Positions 7,144 through 14,687 of a DNA stretch of 18,274 nucleotides are shown in pieces. This DNA comes from JACMJP01 sp046160675 (lineage in GTDB: Bacteria; Bacteroidota; Bacteroidia; Chitinophagales; BACL12): the NCBI GenBank assembly GCA_046160675.1, contig JBJXHH010000050.1, positions 1-18,274 of the forward strand. Reading direction: 5' to 3'. The notes under the pieces are model-generated. The model did not search any database and was not told where the DNA came from. It saw nothing but the letters and a program-made list of their open reading frames with translations. Each line of letters begins with the position of its first letter. Positions within the stretch are counted from its first letter, which is position 1. Made by a program: the position numbers and the translations under genes.

Positions 7144-8340
7144 ATGCGGACTGTAAAAGATTTCAACTTTAATAAAAAACGGGCACTGATAAGAGTTGAC
7201 TTTAATGTCCCATTAGATAAACAAACATTCGAAGTAACTGATGATACACGGTTAAAGGCTGCTTTACCTACAATAGGGAAAATTCTTCAAGACGGGGGAA
7301 GTGTAATTTTAATGAGCCACCTTGGTAGACCTAAGGGCGGACCGGAAGAAAAATATTCACTTAAACATATTGTTGAACATTTAGCATCTCTGCTCAACAG
7401 AAAGATACAATTTGCGACCGATTGTATTGGAACTGAAACGGAACGAATAGCTAAAATCCTGCAACCTGGCGAAATCCTATTGTTAGAGAACTTGCGGTTT
7501 CATCCTGAAGAAGAAAAAGGCGATGCGCAATTTGCACAGCAACTTGCAAAGCTCGGCGATGTATATGTGAATGATGCTTTCGGAACAGCCCATAGGGCGC
7601 ATGCAAGCACTACTATTATTGCAAATTATTTCACTACAGAAAATAAAATGTTCGGTTACCTGATGGCTGCAGAAGTAGAAGCCGCTAACAAAGTTTTGAA
7701 CGAGCATCAAACCCCTTTTACAGCTATTGTTGGAGGTGCAAAGGTTTCTGATAAAATCCTCATTCTTGAAAAATTGATTGAAAAAGCCAACAATATTATT
7801 GTTGGTGGAGGCATGGCTTATACTTTTATAAAAGCCAAAGGCGGGCAGATAGGAGATTCATTGTGTGAAGAAGAAAGGCTTATATTGGCAAAAGAATTAT
7901 TGGACAAAGCTGAACAAAAAAAAGTAAATTTATTATTGCCCTTTGATTCTGTCATTGCTGATAAGTTTGATAATGATGCAATGACTTCTAATTGCATGAG
8001 TCATGAAATTGAGCCGGGCTGGAGGGGACTAGATATAGGGAATAAAGCCATTCATGATTTCAGTGAAGTGATTATGCAATCAAAAACAATACTTTGGAAT
8101 GGACCTATGGGCGTTTTTGAAATGGAGAATTTTAGTAAGGGAACGATTGCAATTGCCAAAGCAATAGCTGAGTCAACTGCAAAGGGAGCATATTCTTTAG
8201 TAGGTGGGGGAGATAGTGTTGCAGCTGTAAATAAATTCAACCTGGCTGACAGTGTAAGTTATGTTTCTACCGGAGGTGGCGCTATGCTCGAATTTTTTGA
8301 AGGCAAGGTTTTACCCGGGGTTGCTGCAATTGAAAAATAA
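7144..8340 (+). CDS. pgk: Phosphoglycerate kinase
   Basis: 398 residues, the normal length. It transfers the acyl phosphate of 1,3-bisphosphoglycerate to ADP, giving ATP and 3-phosphoglycerate. Family landmarks in order are RVDFNVP (17-23, substrate-binding N-domain), SHLGRPKG (58-65), LRFHPEE (117-123), GGAKVSDK (197-204, nucleotide side), GPMGVFE (320-326) and GGGDSV (354-359, phosphate loop of the C-domain). It starts 15 bp after the gap stop codon on the same strand and is likely co-transcribed. The hairpin immediately downstream has its U-tract on the opposite strand, so termination of this operon is less obvious than that of porV. Confidence 0.97.
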   Translation: MRTVKDFNFNKKRALIRVDFNVPLDKQTFEVTDDTRLKAALPTIGKILQDGGSVILMSHLGRPKGGPEEKYSLKHIVEHLASLLNRKIQFATDCIGTETERIAKILQPGEILLLENLRFHPEEEKGDAQFAQQLAKLGDVYVNDAFGTAHRAHASTTIIANYFTTENKMFGYLMAAEVEAANKVLNEHQTPFTAIVGGAKVSDKILILEKLIEKANNIIVGGGMAYTFIKAKGGQIGDSLCEEERLILAKELLDKAEQKKVNLLLPFDSVIADKFDNDAMTSNCMSHEIEPGWRGLDIGNKAIHDFSEVIMQSKTILWNGPMGVFEMENFSKGTIAIAKAIAESTAKGAYSLVGGGDSVAAVNKFNLADSVSYVSTGGGAMLEFFEGKVLPGVAAIEK

Positions 8341-8370
8341 AAAAAAGGCCGCCTATTTGTAGGCAGCCTT
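8330..8370 (-). terminator. Terminator between pgk and porV, oriented for porV
   Basis: An interrupted stem, AAGGC-c-GCCTA (8345-8355) with TAGGC-a-GCCTT (8360-8370), around a TTTG loop. On the minus strand it is followed by a run of T's (complement of the A-rich 8330-8346), giving a standard intrinsic terminator 20 bp after the porV stop. On the plus strand the bases after the stem are CCATCATAATTAG, not a U-tract, so it may work poorly for gap-pgk. Confidence 0.75.
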
Positions 8371-8390
8371 CCATCATAATTAGATATTTT

Positions 8391-9596
8391 TTACTCAGGC
8401 ATATCTTCCGAATCACCATTTTCTCCCTGTAAAGAAGCAAAATCAAATGCAAGGGTGAACCGCAAAGTATTATCCAACGGATTCTGAGAATTTGACGAAG
8501 GAATGAGGTATGAAAAATCCAGCCCGAACACATTGTATTTTAATCCTAAACCAACAGTAAAAAACTGGCGGTTTCCTTTTTCAGGTGCTTCGTTAAAATA
8601 CCCTGCCCTCACTGCAAACTGTTTGTTATACCAGTATTCTAATCCGGCGGAAAGTATCACTTCTTTTATTTCTTCAGAAAAACCTCTTGGGGCATCACTA
8701 AATGAACTAAAAATACCAGATACTACCCCTTGTTGTTTGTAATCAAAAATACCATCCGCCGGACTTACATCTGTTGAGTCGGGAGTAGGTACAAGGAGTT
8801 TATTAAAATCAAGCGCTATAGTGAGTTGATTGTAGTCATCAAAATTAACACCGTATGCTACTCCTACACCAAGGTTAGTTGGTATAAAATCTTTTTCTAT
8901 CGAGTTTGTGTAAGTGATTTTATTTCCGATGTTGGAAATGTTTAGGCCCGCATTAAAGTAAGCGTCTTTGTCAGCTTGTTCAAATTCATTATGATAAAAC
9001 AGGGAGATATCCGCAGCAACACCATTTGCCGGTTTTATTGGGATGCCATTTACAAACTGACCGGTGGCGAGGTTTGAATAAATGTATTTCAGATCGAGAC
9101 CAGCCGATAAATTATCAGCCAGTTTTCTCGCATAAGCAACGTCAAATGCAAATTCGTTAGGGCGGAAATCCTGAAGAACGTTTCCTGAAGCATCAGTAAA
9201 TGTGATACTCCCCAGGGAAAAATACCTAAGGGAAGCACCGAGTGTTTGCAGGTCGTCTACTTTCCAAAAGCCGTTCAGGTAAGCAAGGTAAATGTCGTTC
9301 ACCAGGTTTCGCAACCAAGGGGTATAGGTGATGCTTAATCCTGAGTTATCTTCAACAAATGCCAACTTGGAGGCATTCCAGAAAATAGAGTTTGCATCGG
9401 GGCTGATTGCTATACCCGCATCAGCCATCCCGCCGGACCTTGCGTCAGGGGCTATACGCAAAAAAGGAACAGCAGTAGTTACTGTGTTCAGGTAGCTGTC
9501 ACCAGTACCATCGCCAATAGTAATTTGTGCATTTGATTTTGTGAGGCAAAAAACCGTGAGAAGGAGTGATGCTGCGATCTTTGTTATAGATGTCAT
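8391..9596 (-). CDS. porV: Type IX secretion outer-membrane protein PorV (LptO)
   Basis: 401 residues from the ATG at 9596. The frame extends six codons upstream to a TTG, but the ATG is directly followed by a proper signal peptide (TSITKIAASLLLTVFCLTKSNAQ, cleavage near residue 23). The mature N-terminus carries the PorV hallmark AVPFLRIAPDARSGGMADAG followed by SPDANSIFWNASKLAF, then alternating amphipathic strands to the end (NTLRFTLAFDF), as expected for a FadL-type outer-membrane beta-barrel. In characterised T9SS systems PorV collects cargo leaving the SprA translocon and delivers it to the PorU sortase. porU lies 65 bp upstream on the same strand. A perfect -7 element in that gap suggests porV also has its own promoter. 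A terminator follows. Confidence 0.95.
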   Translation of the reverse strand: MTSITKIAASLLLTVFCLTKSNAQITIGDGTGDSYLNTVTTAVPFLRIAPDARSGGMADAGIAISPDANSIFWNASKLAFVEDNSGLSITYTPWLRNLVNDIYLAYLNGFWKVDDLQTLGASLRYFSLGSITFTDASGNVLQDFRPNEFAFDVAYARKLADNLSAGLDLKYIYSNLATGQFVNGIPIKPANGVAADISLFYHNEFEQADKDAYFNAGLNISNIGNKITYTNSIEKDFIPTNLGVGVAYGVNFDDYNQLTIALDFNKLLVPTPDSTDVSPADGIFDYKQQGVVSGIFSSFSDAPRGFSEEIKEVILSAGLEYWYNKQFAVRAGYFNEAPEKGNRQFFTVGLGLKYNVFGLDFSYLIPSSNSQNPLDNTLRFTLAFDFASLQGENGDSEDMPE

Positions 9597-9611
9597 ATTA
9601 TAAATTGGGTG

Positions 9612-9619
9612 CAAAGTTA
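9612..9619 (-). promoter_or_regulatory. -7 element upstream of porV
   Basis: On the minus strand this reads TAACTTTG, an exact TAnnTTTG match, 15 bp before the porV ATG and inside the porU-porV gap. No clear -33 element is visible. It would allow porV to be transcribed independently of porU. Confidence 0.45.
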
Positions 9620-9661
9620 ATGAATTTGATATGATAACGACCGGGTGGAAACTTTGTTGTA

Positions 9662-12600
9662 TTACCTTAGAATTACCAGTTTTTGAAACTCATTTGCTTT
9701 AGATCTGTCTGATTCTGCCATTACCGTGAGCTTATAAACATATACACCTTTTCCTATCTGGTCGCCATAAGTATCCAATCCGTCCCAGGTAATGTCGCTT
9801 ACCCGGTAACCATCAGTGATTACTTGCTGCTGAATAGTTTTTACCATCTTACCGCTCACAGTAAAAATTTCCACCTTCACATCAAGAACATCACCGGGTC
9901 TGTTATGTTCAAACCAGAAAGAGGTACTTGTTGTGAAAGGATTAGGATAATTCAACACATGGTCCAATGCAAGATCAGCCGATTCGGCTACAACAAATTC
10001 AGTATACCCTTCGCCGGAATTATTATAAACGTCCCATGCTTTAACGCTGATGGTATGCCTTCCCGGTGTAAGGTCCCGCAATGGATAGCTTACCGATCCT
10101 TGCTGGTAATTATCCAGTTCAGCTTCGTAATAATCATTGAGTCTTGTTTCTGTTTGCTGGTTTTCATCAAGAGTGGAGGAGATGTCATGTCCTATTCCAT
10201 TCCCTACTGTATTAATGCCATTCTCATCCTGCAGTTTTATATAAAGCAAAGGGTTTTCATCTGTAAGTCCTCCAAATACAAAGGATTCATCATTCATAAA
10301 AACATCTACAGAGGGGCCAGTATTATCTTCAGGAGCATCGTCATCTGTGCCGCCTATTAGTACATTAAATTCTGCGCCTGCTGCATCTATAAACCCGTTA
10401 TCCGCATAATAGCTCAGCTTTCCGTTTCCATAATCGTATGAAATATCTTTTGGAACCACAAAAGTGTATTCAAAAGCACCGTTCACAACACTTGCCTTTC
10501 CTTTGTATATAATATTTTTCTGCAGTTTAAAAGTATATGGTGAGCTGTTTCCCGGATCGTTTTCTAGGGTGGTTACATTTACAGGTTTATCATATACTGT
10601 CGGATAAACAGTGCCGTTGAAATCGCTGAGTGTACTGCCGTCAGCATCAGTTACAAGACCTTTAATGGTTACTCTTTCAAGTGCTTTTAGTGTATCGGCG
10701 GTTGTGATAGGCATGCCGTCTACTTCCGTGGTTTTTACATTGTATAAAGGATAATTCAACTGAATACCTGGGTCTGCAAATAGAATGAATTTTCTTTTGT
10801 TGACTGTATAAACCGGGTTCACTGCATTCTTTCCTGTCATTAAAGAATAACCCAGAGTAGGCATTTTTCCATCCAACGATGCGAATGCTTTTTTATTAAA
10901 ATTGATATTCAGGTCAAAATTTGCTGAAGAATAAACGATACGAACGGTAGAAACCAGCCCGATTCCTCCACCGGCTGAGTTTAGAAGGATTTGTTCCCCT
11001 GCACTGGTTTTGTCGGGGTTATCAAACCTTGAAAAAGAACAGGTGGCTGTGATAAAGAAGGGGAGTTTATCAAAGTTCGTCCAGCCGTTTATGTCATCAA
11101 TACTTAGTATTCTTTCCTGCGCCCAGTTTTGTTCATTTCCATGTCCAGCCCAATTAATTACAAGGGCGCCGGTAAATATCTGGTTATTAATTGCAATGTT
11201 TACATCAGGGTAACGCTCACCGCCTGCTCCTGGTACTTGTTGATAGGCGTCAATATAAATTTTATTAAGATTATAAGTTGAATAAGTCGTATCAATATAC
11301 ACAGCTATATCATCAGCATCGTCAATGTGCGTATTATTATCTTCATCATCTGCAATAAAACAGATTGTGTTTCTCCAGTTTCCAAAAGTTGCAGGTGATT
11401 TATAATGTATGACCTTATCTACAATGCCTGCAGCTTCCTCCACAGTTTTTACTGGAAACCTTCCAATTCCCATGTCAAGAATGTTCACATCATCACTCAT
11501 ATCTGCGCCTTCGTCAGCATCTAAACAAACAAAATAATCATCAGTGGGAAAAGTGGAGGTTTGATAGGTTGATTCATAGCTCTGATAAGTAGGAACAAAG
11601 TTGGTGTTGTTTTCCGACGTATAAGAAATATTTTTATAATCATAAGAAGCATCACCCACTATCAAGAGATTATCAGGCATAAGGTTTTCATCTCCAGCAG
11701 CCCTATCGTAAAACATGCGCATAAAATTGCGGATGGCAGTAATGTCTTGTGTGCCGGAGGAAAATTCGTTGTATACCTGCTCAGTTGTAACTACCAGTGT
11801 GTCGTATGCATGTGTTTCATAATGCCAAGCTGCAAGCCTTCTAGCCTCTGAAACAAAAGCTGGATGAGAAATAATAATGTAATCAGGTGTCTTAGTTATG
11901 TCATGCAAATCCTGGTTTGCAACTTGTCCTACAGGGATAAGTTCTGCTGAAGAAAAAGCATCTGCAACTTTAAATGCAAGAAAAGTTTTTAAAGAGTCTG
12001 ACGGAAGTGTAAAATAATTTTTGTTAGATGCATCATAACTGAATGCCTGCGAGTAAACATTCACGGGATTTGTAATATCCCAGATGATAATATCATCAGG
12101 CCCGTCAACATGATATCTTGTGAAATCACCGCTGCCAACTCCCCGACCATCTTTGAAAATAAGTTGGGCATTATCATATTTTATGTTTGCTCTTGCTGCC
12201 AGTTCAATGTAATCTACCCAGCCAACATCACCCACCAGGCCATTAAACTCAGCTGTGAAATTTACATCACCTGAAGTGAGTTCAAATTCTTCTTCAAGCA
12301 ACACTTTTGAGGCATAATCATTTTCAGTACTTACAGCTACAATGGAAAATGTAGCCGTGGTATTTAATCCGGTTCCGCTTAAGGTAATGCTCGGCGTATA
12401 TACATTACTTTTTCCGGCAACAAAAGCTTTGAGCTTTGCTCCTTCAGTTGAGTTGAGAAAAGGAATGGTAGCTGAAAAAGTTTGTTCATCTTCATAAACA
12501 TCAAGTTGTGTATCAAACCACCGTCTGCCTGATTTTATGAGATTATTTTTTTCATTATCCCAAACTACCAGTGCATCATAATCCCATGTTTCGTAGTAGG

Positions 12601-13525
12601 TTGAGGATGTGTTGTTGCTTTGAAAAAGAATTGTTTTGCCTTCTCCCTGGTCCGGCGAAATAAAATAGTACGAAACATCACTGTACAAATGTTTCTGATG
12701 TGTGTAACTATCATCAGCCGGATTAAATTTCCAACCTTGCGGACCTTGTGCATAAAATAGAATATAATCGCCATCGTCAAAACTGCCGTCGTCTAACCCT
12801 GAACGATACACCGGGTTTTCAACAAGGTCATCATTGTTATAATCAGCATTTGCTTCAGGAAGTAAACCGCCAAAACCAAATACTCCCAGGTTATCAGGAT
12901 TCATAGAAGCTGGATCAATACCTATTGTTGTAAGGAATGTTTTGTCAATTTTGTAAACTCCCTCTTTGCTTACCCCGAATTTATACCAGGTTCCGTTTTT
13001 GAGTTTCGAATATGCTGCATAGGTATGTTCGCTTTCGCTTCTATACCCTGATGAGGAAGGCTGCACCGATATCTGTAATGTGAAGCTCACTAGTTTCTCC
13101 AATTTACCTGTAAAAGCATTTTCCCGGATCGGTATGAATGAAATATTCAATAAATTTTTGCCACGGGCAACTGTAAAAAATGAGTTGATCTCAATTTTAG
13201 CAGAGGCAAATTTTCTTTTTACAAGATCCTGACGTTTTATCTCAGAGTACACAGGATTTACAATTTCAGCTGAAACTGTACCCCTATTTGCTACCGGGAA
13301 ACTTTCGCCCCAAACCGGCAATGGGTTTGATTCTTCATAATTAAATGCAGCACCCTCAAAGTATAAAACCTCATACTTCGGGCCGCCTTCAGCAAAATAA
13401 AAATAGGTTGAATCATTCCAGTTAAGCGAACGGTTTACGGTAAACTGTTCATTGCCATACACTACACTTGCAGCGAAAGTTGTTAAAATTGCAATCTGAA
13501 ATTTAAGAAGCAGGCTAGGTTTCAT
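9662..13525 (-). CDS. porU: Type IX secretion system sortase PorU (C25 gingipain-family peptidase)
   Basis: 1287 residues, within the usual PorU range. It starts with a signal peptide (MKPSLLLKFQIAILTTFAASVVYG). Residues about 25-540 are the N-terminal beta-rich part. Residues about 545-925 are the peptidase C25 domain, with VGDASYDY near 623-630, the histidine of the catalytic dyad in NWAGHGN (H795) and the cysteine in FITATCSFSRFD (C829). Bacterial Ig-like sandwich regions follow. Residues about 1190-1287 form a T9SS C-terminal domain (LNYPNPFTTSTSF, EIFTVSGKMV, WDGLD, GKGVYVYKL, ending in KLVILR). Established role: on the cell surface, with PorV, it cleaves the C-terminal signal from T9SS cargo and links cargo to A-LPS. 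Both catalytic residues are present, so it should be active. porV follows after 65 bp. A PorP-like gene diverges with only 16 bp between the start codons. Confidence 0.95.
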   Translation of the reverse strand: MKPSLLLKFQIAILTTFAASVVYGNEQFTVNRSLNWNDSTYFYFAEGGPKYEVLYFEGAAFNYEESNPLPVWGESFPVANRGTVSAEIVNPVYSEIKRQDLVKRKFASAKIEINSFFTVARGKNLLNISFIPIRENAFTGKLEKLVSFTLQISVQPSSSGYRSESEHTYAAYSKLKNGTWYKFGVSKEGVYKIDKTFLTTIGIDPASMNPDNLGVFGFGGLLPEANADYNNDDLVENPVYRSGLDDGSFDDGDYILFYAQGPQGWKFNPADDSYTHQKHLYSDVSYYFISPDQGEGKTILFQSNNTSSTYYETWDYDALVVWDNEKNNLIKSGRRWFDTQLDVYEDEQTFSATIPFLNSTEGAKLKAFVAGKSNVYTPSITLSGTGLNTTATFSIVAVSTENDYASKVLLEEEFELTSGDVNFTAEFNGLVGDVGWVDYIELAARANIKYDNAQLIFKDGRGVGSGDFTRYHVDGPDDIIIWDITNPVNVYSQAFSYDASNKNYFTLPSDSLKTFLAFKVADAFSSAELIPVGQVANQDLHDITKTPDYIIISHPAFVSEARRLAAWHYETHAYDTLVVTTEQVYNEFSSGTQDITAIRNFMRMFYDRAAGDENLMPDNLLIVGDASYDYKNISYTSENNTNFVPTYQSYESTYQTSTFPTDDYFVCLDADEGADMSDDVNILDMGIGRFPVKTVEEAAGIVDKVIHYKSPATFGNWRNTICFIADDEDNNTHIDDADDIAVYIDTTYSTYNLNKIYIDAYQQVPGAGGERYPDVNIAINNQIFTGALVINWAGHGNEQNWAQERILSIDDINGWTNFDKLPFFITATCSFSRFDNPDKTSAGEQILLNSAGGGIGLVSTVRIVYSSANFDLNINFNKKAFASLDGKMPTLGYSLMTGKNAVNPVYTVNKRKFILFADPGIQLNYPLYNVKTTEVDGMPITTADTLKALERVTIKGLVTDADGSTLSDFNGTVYPTVYDKPVNVTTLENDPGNSSPYTFKLQKNIIYKGKASVVNGAFEYTFVVPKDISYDYGNGKLSYYADNGFIDAAGAEFNVLIGGTDDDAPEDNTGPSVDVFMNDESFVFGGLTDENPLLYIKLQDENGINTVGNGIGHDISSTLDENQQTETRLNDYYEAELDNYQQGSVSYPLRDLTPGRHTISVKAWDVYNNSGEGYTEFVVAESADLALDHVLNYPNPFTTSTSFWFEHNRPGDVLDVKVEIFTVSGKMVKTIQQQVITDGYRVSDITWDGLDTYGDQIGKGVYVYKLTVMAESDRSKANEFQKLVILR

Positions 13526-13541
13526 TCAATTCAAGAAATAA

Positions 13542-14633
13542 ATGTTCAAAATTCGGAAAAAGATAACGCTAAAAGAACGAAGTGAGTTTACTCTTATTGC
13601 CCTTAATTTTCGGGCAAAAAAAATAATTACAAGAAGATTACAGTTCATCAGCTTTTTAGTATTGGCATTTCCGTTTCAAAACCTTGAAGCTCAAGACCTC
13701 CGCTTTACACAGTTTCATGCTTCAGATACCTGGGTAAACCCTGCATTCTCGGGGATTAAAGGGCAAGCAAGGCTGGAAGCCAATTTCCGTGACCAGTGGC
13801 CTTCCATCCCGCAAACTTATGTGAGTTATCGCATCGCTTTTGATGCGTTGTTGTATGAGGTAAACAGCGGTGTTGGGTTATTTATATCAAAAGATGATGA
13901 AGGGCAAAATGTGTTGAATACCCTGCAAATGGGCGTACAATATAGTTATCAGCTCCAACTAGCTAAAAACCTTGCCCTTAGCACTGGAATACAGGCTGCG
14001 TATGTTCAAAAAAGTGTTGACTGGGGCGCATTGCAATTTTATGATCAGATTGACCCAATCTATGGATTTACAGATGTAGCAGGAAACCCCAATCCAACAG
14101 CACAACTTCCTCCCGCCGATACAAAACTCACCTACCCTGATTTTGCAGCAGGTGCACTCCTTTTTAGCAGCAAATGGTACGTTGGTGCTTCAGCTAATCA
14201 TCTTACCCAACCCAACCAAAATTTTTATAATGAAAATAGTAGCAACCTCCCATTGTCTGTGACGCTTCAAACCGGGTTAATGTTTTTTAATGAACAAAAG
14301 ATTGACCCTGTAGTAATCAACCCTATAGCCATGTTTACCGTCCATAAAAACTATAAGCAAATGATGGCCGGTTCATATGTTAAACTGAGAAATTTAATGG
14401 GAGGTGTTTTTGGCAAATACAATATGCAAGAAGTAACCGACGTTAGTGGGATAGTAGGGTTACAAAAGGGTTGGATGACATTTGCTTATAGTTACGATGT
14501 CCCTTTAGGAAGCCTTTCAGGTGAAAGTGGTGGTGCGCATGAGGTTTCAGTGGTAGTACTGTTTCAGCCCAGTAGTAGCAAAATGAAGACAAGATTGCAA
14601 AAACATGCATTAGATTGCCCGGGTATTTTGTGA
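13542..14633 (+). CDS. PorP/SprF family type IX secretion membrane protein
   Basis: 363 residues. After the signal sequence, QDLRFTQFHASDTWVNPAFSG followed by ANFRDQWPSIPQTYVSY is the diagnostic start of the PorP/SprF family. The rest alternates amphipathic strands (GLFISKDDEG, LALSTGIQAAYVQ, YVGASANHLTQPN, TLQTGLMFF, FAYSYDVPLG), consistent with an outer-membrane barrel. Family members are either the core PorP that helps anchor the PorK/N ring or SprF-like partners of individual adhesins; sequence alone does not say which this is, so no symbol is given. The N-terminus is odd: about 31 charged residues precede the hydrophobic core (LQFISFLVLAFPF, cleavage near A50), and no internal ATG, GTG or TTG offers a shorter start. 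The 13542 ATG lies 16 bp from the porU start on the other strand. gldJ follows on the same strand from its own promoter. Confidence 0.88.
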   Translation: MFKIRKKITLKERSEFTLIALNFRAKKIITRRLQFISFLVLAFPFQNLEAQDLRFTQFHASDTWVNPAFSGIKGQARLEANFRDQWPSIPQTYVSYRIAFDALLYEVNSGVGLFISKDDEGQNVLNTLQMGVQYSYQLQLAKNLALSTGIQAAYVQKSVDWGALQFYDQIDPIYGFTDVAGNPNPTAQLPPADTKLTYPDFAAGALLFSSKWYVGASANHLTQPNQNFYNENSSNLPLSVTLQTGLMFFNEQKIDPVVINPIAMFTVHKNYKQMMAGSYVKLRNLMGGVFGKYNMQEVTDVSGIVGLQKGWMTFAYSYDVPLGSLSGESGGAHEVSVVVLFQPSSSKMKTRLQKHALDCPGIL

Positions 14634-14659
14634 GTATTACAATTTTCTCTATACATTTG
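14627..14659 (+). promoter_or_regulatory. Bacteroidota promoter of gldJ
   Basis: TTTG (14627-14630), a 21-bp spacer and TACATTTG (14652-14659) match the Bacteroidota consensus TTTG-N19-21-TAnnTTTG in both elements. The -33 element overlaps the last codons of the PorP-like gene. Transcription would start near 14666, leaving a leader of about 20 nt before the gldJ ATG. Confidence 0.65.
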
Positions 14660-14687
14660 CGTTAAGGCAAAAACTCAAACAAGAAGT

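Noticed and set aside
9597..9614. Upstream TTG start for porV
   Set aside because: It would add six residues before a normal signal peptide and overlap the -7 promoter element; the ATG at 9596 fits better.
9824..10360. 178-codon open frame on the plus strand inside porU
   Set aside because: It is antisense to the porU C-terminal region, whose T9SS C-terminal domain is clearly real; the translated product has no recognisable domain or start context.
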